From Nocardioides psychrotolerans (GTDB lineage: Bacteria; Actinomycetota; Actinomycetes; Propionibacteriales; Nocardioidaceae), in NCBI RefSeq assembly GCF_900113685.1, contig NZ_FOQG01000006.1, forward strand, positions 1 through 64,000: DNA of 64,000 bases, given 5' to 3'. The notes beneath the pieces are model-generated. The model made no database searches, had not been told where the DNA came from, and saw nothing but the letters and a program-made list of their open reading frames with translations. Position numbers and translations under genes: made by a program. Positions 42,799-51,283 of this stretch are shown in pieces. The stretch's first letter is position 1. The number at the start of each line of letters is the position of its first letter.

Positions 42799-44607
42799 TC
42801 AGGCCTTCTTGTGCCGCGGCTTCTTGAACGGGCGGTCGCCATCAGCGTCACTGTCGCCGTCACCGGCGCCACCGCCGGCGTCGGCAGCGGCGGGGCGCGT
42901 CGAACGCGTCGGGCCGCCGTCCTCGCTGAGCTCGATGAGCTTGCCGCTGATCCGGGTGGACTCGAGCTTCTTCCAGACCTCGGTGGGCAGGTCGGCCGGC
43001 AGCTCGACGAGCGAGAAGTCGGGCCGGATCTGGATGTGGCCGAAGTCGCCACGGCTCAGGCCGCCCTCGTTGGCGATGGCGCCCACGATCTGGCGGGGCT
43101 CGATCTTGTGGCGCTTGCCGACGTTGATCCGGTAGGTCGCCATCGGCACGTCCGGGTTGCCGCGGGGGCGCCGCTCGGGGCGCTCTCCCCGCTGGGGCCG
43201 GTCGCCACGCTCGGGGCGGTCCGGGCGGGTGCTCTTCTCGCGCTCCTTCTGGGCGGCGCGACGCTCGACGGCGGGGTCGAGCAACAGCGGGGTGTCCCCC
43301 TGCAGCACGATCGCCAGCGCAGCGGCGACGTCCACCTCGGGCACGTCGTGCTCGCGCATGTAGTGCGTGACGACGTCACGGAAGAACGGGACCGACTCCG
43401 AGCTCAGCGCCGTGGTGATCTGGTCGTCGAAGCGCGCGAGGCGCGTGACGTTGACGTCCTCCGCGGTCGGCAGCGACATCTTGGTGAGCGGCTGGCGCGT
43501 GGCCCGCTCGATGTGCTTGAGGAGGTACTGCTCGCGTGGCGTCACGAACGAGATGGCGTCGCCCTTGCGCCCCGCGCGACCGGTGCGACCGATGCGGTGG
43601 ACGTAGGACTCGGTGTCGGTGGGGATGTCGTAGTTGACGACGTGGCTGATCCGGTCGACGTCGAGCCCGCGTGCGGCGACGTCGGTCGCGACGAGGATGT
43701 CGAGCTTGCCGGACTTGAGCTGGTTGACCGTGCGCTCGCGCTGCACCTGGGCGATGTCGCCGTTGATGGCGGTGGCGGAGAAGCCACGGGCCCGGAGCTT
43801 CTCGGCCAGCGTCTCGGTCTCGTTCTTCGTGCGGACGAAGACGATCATGCCCTCGAAGTTCTCGACCTCGAGGATGCGGGTGAGGGCGTCGACCTTCTGC
43901 GGGTAGCTGCAGACGAGGTAGCGCTGCGTGGTGTTGGCCGACGTGGTGGTCTTGTTCTTGACCGTGATCTCGACCGGTTCGTTGAGGTACTTCTTCGACA
44001 GACGGCGGATCTGCGGCGGCATGGTCGCGGAGAACAGCGCGACCTGCTTGGTGTCGGGGGTGTCGGCGAGGATCGTCTCGACGTCGTCGGCGAAGCCCAT
44101 GTTGAGCATCTCGTCGGCCTCGTCGAGCACCAGGAAGCGCAGCTCGCTCAGGTCGAGCGTGCCCTTCTCGAGGTGGTCCATGATCCGGCCGGGGGTGCCG
44201 ACGACGATGTGCACGCCGCGACGCAGAGCGCTGAGCTGGACGCCGTAGGCCTGGCCGCCGTAGACCGGCAGGACGTGGACGCCGCGGGTGTGGGCGGCGT
44301 ACTTCTCGAACGCCTCGCAGACCTGGAGTGCGAGCTCACGGGTCGGGGCGAGCACGAGGGCCTGCGGCTTCTTCTGCTTGACGTCGAGCCGGTCGAGGAT
44401 CGGCAGCGCGAACGCGGCCGTCTTGCCGGTGCCCGTCTGGGCCAGTCCGACCATGTCCTTGCCTGCCAGCAGCGGCGGGATGGTGGCGGCCTGGATGGCC
44501 GAGGGGCTCTCGTATCCGACGTCCTTGAGTGCCTTCAGGACCGATTCGCCGAGGCCGAGCTCAGCAAAGGTAGGCGTGTGGACGGCTTCGGTCTCTTCGG
44601 TGCTCAC
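42799..44607 (-). CDS. deaD: DEAD-box RNA helicase with DbpA RNA-binding domain (DeaD/CsdA-like)
   Basis: A 602-residue ATP-dependent RNA helicase. The Q motif, AQTGTGKT (motif I), PTRELA, TPGR, DEAD (VLDEADEML) and SAT follow in order, then the second RecA lobe with HRIGRTGRAGRKG. Residues about 505-570 form a DbpA domain (RINVGKRHKIEPRQIVGAIANEGGL), and the tail is a basic Asp/Arg/Lys-rich linker. It probably unwinds rRNA or mRNA structure, especially in cold or stress. The start is taken as GTG at 44607 (VSTEETEAVHTPTF); an upstream start at 44643 is possible. Confidence 0.93.
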   Translation of the reverse strand: MSTEETEAVHTPTFAELGLGESVLKALKDVGYESPSAIQAATIPPLLAGKDMVGLAQTGTGKTAAFALPILDRLDVKQKKPQALVLAPTRELALQVCEAFEKYAAHTRGVHVLPVYGGQAYGVQLSALRRGVHIVVGTPGRIMDHLEKGTLDLSELRFLVLDEADEMLNMGFADDVETILADTPDTKQVALFSATMPPQIRRLSKKYLNEPVEITVKNKTTTSANTTQRYLVCSYPQKVDALTRILEVENFEGMIVFVRTKNETETLAEKLRARGFSATAINGDIAQVQRERTVNQLKSGKLDILVATDVAARGLDVDRISHVVNYDIPTDTESYVHRIGRTGRAGRKGDAISFVTPREQYLLKHIERATRQPLTKMSLPTAEDVNVTRLARFDDQITTALSSESVPFFRDVVTHYMREHDVPEVDVAAALAIVLQGDTPLLLDPAVERRAAQKEREKSTRPDRPERGDRPQRGERPERRPRGNPDVPMATYRINVGKRHKIEPRQIVGAIANEGGLSRGDFGHIQIRPDFSLVELPADLPTEVWKKLESTRISGKLIELSEDGGPTRSTRPAAADAGGGAGDGDSDADGDRPFKKPRHKKA

Positions 44608-44751
44608 GGTACGACGGTAGTGGTTGTGTGACTCCGCACCCATTTCCTTGGCGCGGAGGCGTTGGTCACTTCGGCCGTACGCCGTCCTCGGCGGCCTCGA
44701 GCCCTCGGACGGAGCGACTCATGCGGCGAGTCCTACCCACCCACCGGGGGA

Positions 44752-46569
44752 TCACTCCACCGTGACGCTCTTGGCGAGGTTGCGGGGCTTGTCGATGTCG
44801 TGGCCGAGGACCTGGGCGGCGTGGAAGGCCAGGAGCTGGAGCGGGATCGTGAGCAGGATCGGGTCCAGCTCGCGCTCGCTTCGCGGCACGTCGATCCGCC
44901 GACAGGGCACCTCGCCCAGGTCGACGTCGGCGTGGGTGAGGACCACCAGCGGGCCCCCGCGCGCGGCGATCTCGTGCAGGGCGGCCACGTTGCGGTCGGT
45001 CAGCTCGTCGGCCGGCACGATCGCGATGGTCGGGACCTCGGGCGAGATCAGCGCCAGCGGCCCGTGCTTGAGCTCTGAGGTCTGGTAGGCCTCGGCGTGG
45101 CGGTAGCTGATCTCCTTGAACTTCTGGGCGCCCTCCCGGGCCACCGGGAAGCCGCGGACGCGGCCGACGAAGAAGAGCGACTCGGCACCAGCGAGGTCGG
45201 TGGCCAGCGCGGCGAGGGCCTCCTCACCGTCGAGGATCTCCTGGATCTGCTCGGGCAGGCGGGACAGCCCGGCGATGAGCCGCTTCCCGTCGGCGATCGA
45301 GAGGTCGCGCACGCGACCGAGCTGGAGCGCGAGCAGCGCGAAGCCGAGGAACATGTTGGTCAGCGCCTTGGTGCTCGCGACCGCGACCTCGGGCCCGGCG
45401 TGGAGGTAGATGCCGCCATCGCACTCACGCGCGATCGCGCTGCCCACGACGTTGACCAGGCCGATGACCCGCCCGCCCTTGCGGCGGATCTCCTGCACGG
45501 CCAGCAGGGTGTCGATGGTCTCCCCCGACTGGCTCACCGCCACGTAGAGCGTGTCGGGCTCGATGACCGGGTTGCGGTAGCGGAACTCGCTGGCCGCCTC
45601 CGCGTCCGCGGGGATGCGCGCGAGCTCCTCGACGAGCGAGGCGCCCATCTGGCCCACGTAGTAGGCGGACCCGCAACCGAGGATCTTGACCCGCTTGATC
45701 GCGCGGGTCTCCCGGGCGTCCATGTCGAGGCCGCCCAGGTGCCCGGTGCCGAAGCGCTCGTCGAGGCGACCGCGCAGCACCCGCTCGGCCGCGGAGGGCT
45801 GCTCGAGCATCTCCTTGCGCATGAACGAGTCGTGCTCGCCTGCGTCGTACGCCGCGGGGTCGACGTCGACGTGCTCGGCCTCGCGGGCGATGCGGGTGAG
45901 GTCGTGGCGGTAGGTCGTGAAGCCGGTCGCGGTCAGGGTCGCCATCTCGCCGTCGTCGAGGTGGGCGACGGTGGTCGTGTAGCGGACCAGGGCCCCCAGG
46001 TCCGAGGCGACGTGCATCTCCTTGTCGCCCACGCCGATGATCAGCGGGCTGCCGTTGCGGGCCACCACGATGCGGTCGGGGAAGTCGGCGTGCAGCACCG
46101 CGATGCCGTAGGTCCCCTCGATCGCGGCGAGCGCCTCGGCGACCCGCTCCTCCAGGGTGTCGGCGGAGGAGCGCGCGATCAGGTGGGCCAGTACCTCGGA
46201 GTCGGTGTCGCTCGCCAGGTCGACGCCGTCGTCGGTGAGCTGCTGGCGCACGGTCGCGGCGTTGTCGATGATGCCGTTGTGCACGACCGCCACGTCGCCC
46301 TTGGCGTCGACGTGGGGGTGGGCGTTGAGGTCGTTGGCCGCGCCGTGGGTCGCCCACCGGGTGTGCCCGATGCCGGCCTTGCCGGTGAAGCGCTTGGGCA
46401 GGTCGGCGCCGAGGTCACGGACGCGTCCCGCCTTCTTGGCCACCCGCAGCCCGGAGCCGAGGACCGCCAGGCCCGCCGAGTCGTAGCCGCGGTGCTCCAG
46501 CCGGGCCAGGCCCTCCAGCAGCAGGGGTGCTGCCTGCTGGGTGCCGATGTAGCCGACGATGCCGCACAT
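44752..46569 (-). CDS. glmS: Glutamine--fructose-6-phosphate aminotransferase (isomerizing)
   Basis: A 605-residue GlmS. The N-terminal class II glutaminase begins MCGIVGY with catalytic Cys2. Two SIS domains follow (AIKRVKILGCGSAYYVGQ near residue 300 and the second near 460), and the protein ends DKPRNLAKSVTVE. It makes glucosamine-6-phosphate, the entry to peptidoglycan and other amino-sugar polymers. An AGGAG site lies 7-8 bases before the ATG. A small unknown gene ends 13 bp upstream and is probably co-transcribed. Confidence 0.96.
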   Translation of the reverse strand: MCGIVGYIGTQQAAPLLLEGLARLEHRGYDSAGLAVLGSGLRVAKKAGRVRDLGADLPKRFTGKAGIGHTRWATHGAANDLNAHPHVDAKGDVAVVHNGIIDNAATVRQQLTDDGVDLASDTDSEVLAHLIARSSADTLEERVAEALAAIEGTYGIAVLHADFPDRIVVARNGSPLIIGVGDKEMHVASDLGALVRYTTTVAHLDDGEMATLTATGFTTYRHDLTRIAREAEHVDVDPAAYDAGEHDSFMRKEMLEQPSAAERVLRGRLDERFGTGHLGGLDMDARETRAIKRVKILGCGSAYYVGQMGASLVEELARIPADAEAASEFRYRNPVIEPDTLYVAVSQSGETIDTLLAVQEIRRKGGRVIGLVNVVGSAIARECDGGIYLHAGPEVAVASTKALTNMFLGFALLALQLGRVRDLSIADGKRLIAGLSRLPEQIQEILDGEEALAALATDLAGAESLFFVGRVRGFPVAREGAQKFKEISYRHAEAYQTSELKHGPLALISPEVPTIAIVPADELTDRNVAALHEIAARGGPLVVLTHADVDLGEVPCRRIDVPRSERELDPILLTIPLQLLAFHAAQVLGHDIDKPRNLAKSVTVE

Positions 46570-46582
46570 GTGCTGGCTCCTT

Positions 46583-46846
46583 CTATCCGTAGATGACGCG
46601 GCGCAGCTGCCGCTCGGTGAGTCGGGGAGCGGCGACCACGCGGTCGGCCAGCTCCTCGGCGATGCGGGTGAAGATCTCGGGGTTCCTCGCTCCATAGGTC
46701 TTGAGCTCGGTGTGCCGACGTCGCACGTAGTCCTCGACCGGCTCGGCGTGGAACGCCAGCACGTCCTCGACCACCCGCGCGGCTTCGGCGGGCGTGAGAC
46801 CGGTGCTCGCCGCCACGTGGGCCACGAGGTCCGGATCGGTCGTCAC
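46583..46846 (-). CDS. Small conserved-looking hypothetical protein upstream of glmS
   Basis: An 87-residue protein starting with GTG (MTTDPDLVAHVAASTGLTPAEAARVVEDVLAF). Its first half looks like a helix-turn-helix-type helical pair and the second half (YVRRRHTELKTYGARNPEIFTRIAEELADRVVAAPRLTERQLRRVIYG) is basic. I do not recognise a family. It ends 13 bp before glmS, and an AT-rich TTGCGATATACAG sequence that may include its -10 element lies about 20 bp before the start. It may be a regulator or RNA-associated factor; this is a guess. Confidence 0.6.
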   Translation of the reverse strand: MTTDPDLVAHVAASTGLTPAEAARVVEDVLAFHAEPVEDYVRRRHTELKTYGARNPEIFTRIAEELADRVVAAPRLTERQLRRVIYG

Positions 46847-47169
46847 GAGGAGGATCGTGCGTCCAATCTGCTGTATATCGCAACTTCCTGCCCGCAATCG
46901 GGCAGATGATGGGCAATCATCATCCGCCTGCCCGGAGCGGGACCGGGCGTGGCATGGTGCGCGAGGTGCACGAGGTGCGGTTGTTTGCCGACGAGGCACG
47001 CGAGGCGGCCCGGCTGGTCCGGGTGCGGATGGCCAGTGGAGCAACTGACCCGATCTGAGGCCTCCTCAGGCCTCCAGGTGGTGCGTCTGAACCGAATTCT
47101 CCCGATCACCAGGTGGCGTTGTGGGGAAATGTTATTCTGGGTGAACACAAGATGAACACGAGGTGTCTC
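46847..47169. other. Intergenic region with small inverted repeats
   Basis: This stretch of about 320 bp is divergent control space. It contains CTGCCCG-CAAT-CGGGCAG (46888-46905, perfect stem) directly followed by GATGAT-GGGCA-ATCATC (46905-46921), and the AT-rich TTGCGATATACAG on the minus strand. A 34-codon plus-strand frame (46954-47058) has no clear ribosome-binding site and was not called. Near 47140 there are repeated GAACAC motifs before the next small gene. Confidence 0.5.
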
Positions 47170-47337
47170 ATGTACGAATCCCAGATGACCGTCCAGCCCC
47201 GCCAGCCGCTCGTCATGCGCTGGATCCCGGTCCGCACCCCAACCGGTCGCACCGTGATGGAGTCCTGCTGGCTTCGCGCCAGCGACGTCGCGGTCGCCAC
47301 CGCCGCCACGTCCGTCCAGATCCACCACGCCGCCTGA
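47170..47337 (+). CDS. Small hypothetical protein
   Basis: A 55-residue protein (MYESQMTVQPRQPLVMRWIPV then RTPTGRTVMESCW). An AGG site lies about 7 bases before the ATG at 47170; an in-frame ATG at 47152 is an alternative. The composition and strand pattern look like a real small beta-rich protein rather than noise, and I believe similar short proteins occur in Nocardioides, but no function is known. Codon third positions are GC-rich as in neighbours. Confidence 0.5.
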   Translation: MYESQMTVQPRQPLVMRWIPVRTPTGRTVMESCWLRASDVAVATAATSVQIHHAA

Positions 47338-47381
47338 ACCCCTGGCTGAACCCTGGCTGATCACGGCTGGGTCATGATGGG

Positions 47382-48560
47382 ATGGTGAGCGCTCCTCTTG
47401 CCCCCCTCGCCCTGCTCGACACCGACTCGCTGATCAGCGCCGAGGACCGCGCGATCCGCGACACCGTCCGCTCCTTCGTGGACGACCGGCTCCGGCCCGA
47501 GATCGCCGACTGGTACGAGACCGGCGAGGTCCCCGTGCGCGAGCTCGCCCTGGAGTTCGGCAAGCTCGGCCTGCTCGGGATGAAGCTCGAGGGCTACGGC
47601 TGCGCGGGCACCAGCGCCACGGCGTACGGCCTGGCCTGCATGGAGCTGGAGGCCGGCGACTCCGGCCTGCGCTCCATCGCCTCGGTGCAGAGCTCGCTGG
47701 CGATGCAGGCGATCTACGCCCACGGCTCGGAGGAGCAGAAGGACGCCTGGCTGCCACGCATGGCCACGGGCGAGGCGATCGGCTGCTTCGGCCTGACCGA
47801 GCCCGACTTCGGCTCCAACCCCGGCGGCATGCGCACCCGGGCGCGCCAGGACGCCGGCGGCGACTGGGTCCTGACCGGCAACAAGATGTGGATCACCAAC
47901 GGCTCGGTCGCCGACGTCGCGGTCGTGTGGGCCCAGACCGAGGACAAGGTCCGCGGCTTCGTCGTGCCCACCGACACGGCCGGTTTCAGCGCGACCACGA
48001 TCAAGCACAAGATGTCGCTGCGCGCGTCGGTCACCTCCGAGCTGGCGATGGACGACGTGCGCCTGCCGGCCGATGCCGTGCTCCCCCACGCCCGCGGGCT
48101 GGCGGGTCCGCTGTCGTGCCTCACGGAGGCCCGCTTCGGCATCATCTTCGGCTCGATCGGCGCCGCCCGCGACTGCCTGGAGACCACGATCGCCTACGCG
48201 CGGGAGCGGGAGATCTTCGACAAGCAGCTCGCGGCCTACCAGCTCACCCAGGCCAAGCTCGCCGACATGACCGTCGAGCTCGGCAAGGGGATGCTGCTCG
48301 CACTGCACCTGGGGCGGCTCAAGGACGCCGGGCACGTCGAGCCCGCCGCGATCAGCATCGGCAAGCTCAACAACACCCGCGAGGCGCTGGCCATCGCGCG
48401 GGAGTGCCGCACGGTCCTGGGCGCGGCCGGCATCACCCTCGACTACCCGCTGATGCGCCACGCCAACAACCTCGAGTCGGTGCTCACCTACGAGGGCACC
48501 TCGGAGGTCCACCAGCTCGTCATCGGGCAGGCCGTCACGGGCGCGTCGGCCTTCCGCTGA
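47382..48560 (+). CDS. gcdH: Acyl-CoA dehydrogenase, glutaryl-CoA dehydrogenase-like
   Basis: A 392-residue acyl-CoA dehydrogenase. FGLTEPDFGSNPGGMRTRAR and WITNGSVADVAVVWAQ bind FAD and substrate, and the catalytic Glu region is MRHANNLESVLTYEGTSEVHQLVIGQAVTG, which resembles glutaryl-CoA dehydrogenase (lysine/tryptophan degradation, glutaryl-CoA to crotonyl-CoA). Other short-chain substrates remain possible. A GTG 3 bases after the ATG is an alternative start. It is transcribed alone, with an imperfect direct repeat of CCCTGGCTGA upstream. Confidence 0.87.
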   Translation: MVSAPLAPLALLDTDSLISAEDRAIRDTVRSFVDDRLRPEIADWYETGEVPVRELALEFGKLGLLGMKLEGYGCAGTSATAYGLACMELEAGDSGLRSIASVQSSLAMQAIYAHGSEEQKDAWLPRMATGEAIGCFGLTEPDFGSNPGGMRTRARQDAGGDWVLTGNKMWITNGSVADVAVVWAQTEDKVRGFVVPTDTAGFSATTIKHKMSLRASVTSELAMDDVRLPADAVLPHARGLAGPLSCLTEARFGIIFGSIGAARDCLETTIAYAREREIFDKQLAAYQLTQAKLADMTVELGKGMLLALHLGRLKDAGHVEPAAISIGKLNNTREALAIARECRTVLGAAGITLDYPLMRHANNLESVLTYEGTSEVHQLVIGQAVTGASAFR

Positions 48561-48596
48561 GGTCGGTCCGGGAAAAGTTCGGCTCCACGGGAATGA

Positions 48597-48616
48597 AACC
48601 GGACGGGGGTCCGGTT
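48597..48616. promoter_or_regulatory. Inverted repeat upstream of YceI gene
   Basis: AACCGGAC-GGGG-GTCCGGTT is a perfect 8-4-8 hairpin between the acyl-CoA dehydrogenase stop and the YceI operator. It may terminate the upstream transcript, though no T-run follows, or be part of the control region. Confidence 0.35.
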
Positions 48617-48621
48617 ACAGT

Positions 48622-48637
48622 GGTTGACAGTTCAACC
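48622..48637 (+). promoter_or_regulatory. MarR-like palindromic operator, copy 2
   Basis: GGTTGACAGTTCAACC is a perfect 6-4-6 inverted repeat 28 bp upstream of the YceI start. It nearly equals the site at 16808-16823. TTGACA within it could also serve as a -35 element, so a bound repressor would block the promoter. Confidence 0.6.
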
Positions 48638-48665
48638 AACACCCCCTGACAACCGAGGAGCCCCC

Positions 48666-49235
48666 ATGACCACCGACTTCGACGCCGCCACCACCGCGAT
48701 CACCGACATCACCGGCGACTACACGATCGACCCGAGCCACTCGCGCCTCGGTTTCACCGCGCGCCACGCGATGGTGAGCAAGGTCCGCGGGCACTTCGCC
48801 GACTTCTCCGGCACCGCGCACATCGATGCCACCACCCCGGCCTCCTCCACCGTCTCGCTGGTCATCCAGACCGCCAGCGTCAGCACCGGCAGCCCCGACC
48901 GCGACGGCCACCTCACCTCCGGTGACTTCTTCGGCGCCGACGAGAACCCCGAGATCACCTTCACCTCCACCCACGTCTCCCGCGACGGCGACGACTGGTC
49001 CATCACCGGTGACCTCGTGATCAAGGGCACCTCGAAGCCCGTCACCATCGTCTTCGACCAGACCGGCTCCGCGCGCGACCCCTTCGGCAACCTGCGCGTC
49101 GGCTTCGAGGGCGAGACCACCATCAACCGCAAGGACTGGGACCTCTCCTGGAACGCTGCCCTCGAGACCGGTGGCGTCCTCGTCTCGGAGAAGATCAAGC
49201 TCGACTTCGACATCTCGGCCATCCAGAACGCCTGA
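48666..49235 (+). CDS. YceI-family lipid/polyisoprenoid-binding protein
   Basis: A 189-residue YceI protein with the lipocalin-like barrel. YTIDPSHSRLGFTARHAMVSKVRGHF is the family signature and the C-terminus LSWNAALETGGVLVSEKIKLDFDISAIQ completes it. There is no signal peptide, so it is cytoplasmic, as is usual for the actinobacterial branch. YceI proteins bind isoprenoids and are induced by stress. A GAGGAG site precedes the ATG. A MarR-like palindrome upstream, shared with the LLM gene at 16 kb, suggests joint control. Confidence 0.9.
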   Translation: MTTDFDAATTAITDITGDYTIDPSHSRLGFTARHAMVSKVRGHFADFSGTAHIDATTPASSTVSLVIQTASVSTGSPDRDGHLTSGDFFGADENPEITFTSTHVSRDGDDWSITGDLVIKGTSKPVTIVFDQTGSARDPFGNLRVGFEGETTINRKDWDLSWNAALETGGVLVSEKIKLDFDISAIQNA

Positions 49236-49274
49236 TCGCCCGCTCCCCCCAGGGAGCCGCCGACGATCGACCCT

Positions 49275-49312
49275 GCGGGGCCACCGGGAAAACCGGCGGC
49301 CCCGCGGTGCAT
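49275..49312 (+). terminator. Intrinsic terminator after YceI
   Basis: GCGGGGCCACCGG (49275-49287) and CCGGCGGCCCCGC (49293-49305) form a 13-bp G/C-rich stem with one mismatch and a GAAAA loop, followed by GGTGCATTT. It ends the YceI transcript. Confidence 0.65.
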
Positions 49313-49331
49313 TTCCTGCTTCGATGGCGCC

Positions 49332-50249
49332 ATGCCTGCAGCTCTCGACCTGCCGTCCGGCCTCACGCACCGCGCGCTGACCCTGGGCGACGCCTCCGCC
49401 GTCACCGCTGTCATGGCGGCCCAGGAGCTCCACGACGTCGGGGAGGTCGTCATCGAGGAGGCCGACATCGTGGCCGACTGGCAGCGGCCGTCGTACGACG
49501 TCACGCAGGGCTCGGTGGGCGTCTTCGACGGCGACGTCCTCGTGGGCTACGCCGAGGTCAGCGGCGGCGACCGGGGCGACGCGGCGGTGCACCCCGACCA
49601 CCGCGGCCGCGGGATCGGCACGGCGCTGGCGCGGTGGATGCGCGAGCGGGCTGGCGAGCGGGGCACACCCCTCATCGGCATGCCCGTGCCCCAGGGGTCC
49701 GCGGGCGACCGGCTGCTGGAGGCGCTGGGCTATCGGGTGCGCTGGACCAGCTGGGTGCTCTCGCTCCCGGTCGGGGCCAGCATCCCCGAGCGACCGCTGC
49801 CACAGGGCTACGCGCTGCGGGAGGCGACCGGGTCCGACCACGAGGCAGTCTGGACGCTCAACGAGGACGCGTTCCTCGAGTGGTCCGAGCGCGAGCGTCA
49901 GGACTTCGCCGACTGGCAGGCCTCCGTGACCCAGCGGCCCGGCTTCGCGCCGTGGAACCTCCGCGTCGTCACCGACCCGGCTGGCGACGTCGTCGCCCTG
50001 GCGCTGGTGCTGCTGACCGAGGAGGGCGAGGCGTTCGTCGACCGGCTCGCCACCCGCGCCGACCAGCGCGGTCGTGGGCTCGCCCAGGCGCTGCTCGTCG
50101 ACGCCTTCGACGCCGGCCGCGAGCGGGGCGCCCTGCGCTCGACGCTCTCGACCGACTCACGCACGGGCGCGCTCGGGCTCTACGAGTCGGTCGGCATGGT
50201 CGTCACCTCCACCTGGGTCAACCGCGCGATCGCCACGTCGGCCACCTAG
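49332..50249 (+). CDS. Tandem GNAT-family N-acetyltransferase
   Basis: A 305-residue protein with two GNAT domains. In the first, AAVHPDHRGRGIGTALARWMRERAGERG (near residue 85) is the acetyl-CoA-binding Q/RxxGxG/A motif. In the second, LATRADQRGRGLAQALLVDAFDAGRERG (near 240) repeats it. The architecture is like mycothiol synthase MshD, but I cannot confirm that role; many two-domain GNATs of unknown substrate exist in actinobacteria. The stop TAG overlaps a KstR-like site that controls the next gene. Confidence 0.85.
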   Translation: MPAALDLPSGLTHRALTLGDASAVTAVMAAQELHDVGEVVIEEADIVADWQRPSYDVTQGSVGVFDGDVLVGYAEVSGGDRGDAAVHPDHRGRGIGTALARWMRERAGERGTPLIGMPVPQGSAGDRLLEALGYRVRWTSWVLSLPVGASIPERPLPQGYALREATGSDHEAVWTLNEDAFLEWSERERQDFADWQASVTQRPGFAPWNLRVVTDPAGDVVALALVLLTEEGEAFVDRLATRADQRGRGLAQALLVDAFDAGRERGALRSTLSTDSRTGALGLYESVGMVVTSTWVNRAIATSAT

Positions 50250-50260
50250 AACCTGTTCCA
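50247..50260 (+). promoter_or_regulatory. KstR-like operator
   Basis: TAGAACCTGTTCCA is an exact match to the published KstR consensus TNNAACNNGTTNNA and lies 21 bp upstream of the LLM oxidoreductase start, overlapping the previous stop codon. KstR represses sterol and fatty-acid catabolic genes in mycobacteria and relatives. Confidence 0.55.
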
Positions 50261-50281
50261 GTTTTCTGGTTGGCTCACGAC

Positions 50282-51283
50282 ATGACCGCTGTCGTCACCC
50301 GCTTCGACTTCCGCGCCCCGGGCGCCGATCCCGCCACCAGGCGCGAGCTGTTCGCGCGCGCCCTCGACCAGGCGGCGTACGCCGAGGAGCACGGCCACGC
50401 GGCCCTCATGCTCTCCGAGCACCACGGCTCCGACGACGGCTACCTGCCCAGCCCGATCCCGGTCGCCGCCGCGATGGCGGCGCGCACCAGCACGATCTCG
50501 ATCGCGGTGTCGGCGCTGCTGCTCAACCTCTACGACCCGGTGCGCGTCGCCGAGGAGATCGCGGTGCTCGACCACCTCAGCGGTGGACGCGTGACCTACA
50601 CGATCGGGCTGGGCTATCGCCGGGAGGAGTACGACGCGTTCGGGCGCCCGTGGGCCACGCGTGGTCGCGACATCGAGACCGCCGTCCGCGTGCTGCAGCA
50701 GGCCTGGACCGGTGAGCCCTTCGAGCACGACGGGCGGACGGTGCGCGTGACCCCCACGCCCTACAGCCAGCCGCACCCGGTGCTGTTCTACGGAGGCGGC
50801 TCACCGGCCGCGGCGAAGCGGGCCGCGCGGCTCGGGCTGCACTTCCAGCCGCAGGACGCCGACCGTGCCTTGAAGGATCTCTATGTCGAGGAGTGCCGGG
50901 CGCTCGGGCGGGAGCCGGGCATGGCGATGATGCCCCCGCGCGGCCCGGCCAACGTGTTCTGCGCCGAGGACCCCGACGCGTTCTGGGCGCGCTTCGGCCA
51001 CCACCTGCTGGCCGATGCGCAGGGCTACCAGGCGTGGCGCTCGTCGAACGGCTCCGGTGGTGGCCAGGTGACGTCGTTCGTGCGCGACGACTCGTCGAGC
51101 GTGGCGGAGATGCGCGCGGCCGGGGTCTACGTCGTGCTCACCCCCGACGTGCTCGTCAGCCGTTGCCGCAGCCGTGAGATCCGGCTGATCACGTGTCATC
51201 CGCTGTGCGGCGGGCTGCCTCCCGAGCCGTCCTGGGAGAGCCTGCGGCTGATCAGCGAGGTCGTGGCGCCGGCGCTAGGCTGA
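50282..51283 (+). CDS. LLM-class flavin-dependent oxidoreductase
   Basis: A 333-residue luciferase-like monooxygenase. MLSEHHGSDDGYLPSPIPVAAAMAARTSTISIAVSALLLNLYDPVRVAEEIAVLDHLSGGRVTYTIGLGYRREEY (residues about 40-115) is the family core with substrate and flavin contacts. It may use F420 or FMN. It is separated by 32 bp from the GNAT gene and is preceded by a KstR-type palindrome, which suggests a role in sterol or lipid oxidation (inference). The ATG at 50282 begins the barrel. Confidence 0.86.
   Translation: MTAVVTRFDFRAPGADPATRRELFARALDQAAYAEEHGHAALMLSEHHGSDDGYLPSPIPVAAAMAARTSTISIAVSALLLNLYDPVRVAEEIAVLDHLSGGRVTYTIGLGYRREEYDAFGRPWATRGRDIETAVRVLQQAWTGEPFEHDGRTVRVTPTPYSQPHPVLFYGGGSPAAAKRAARLGLHFQPQDADRALKDLYVEECRALGREPGMAMMPPRGPANVFCAEDPDAFWARFGHHLLADAQGYQAWRSSNGSGGGQVTSFVRDDSSSVAEMRAAGVYVVLTPDVLVSRCRSREIRLITCHPLCGGLPPEPSWESLRLISEVVAPALG

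Noticed and set aside
44608..44751. glmS riboswitch/ribozyme or terminator between glmS and the helicase gene
   Set aside because: The region is downstream of glmS, no ribozyme-like core was seen, and no hairpin with a T-run was found.
46954..47058. 34-codon plus-strand frame MVREVHEVRLFADEAREAARL onward
   Set aside because: It has no ribosome-binding site and is too short to judge; it is mentioned only in the intergenic entry.
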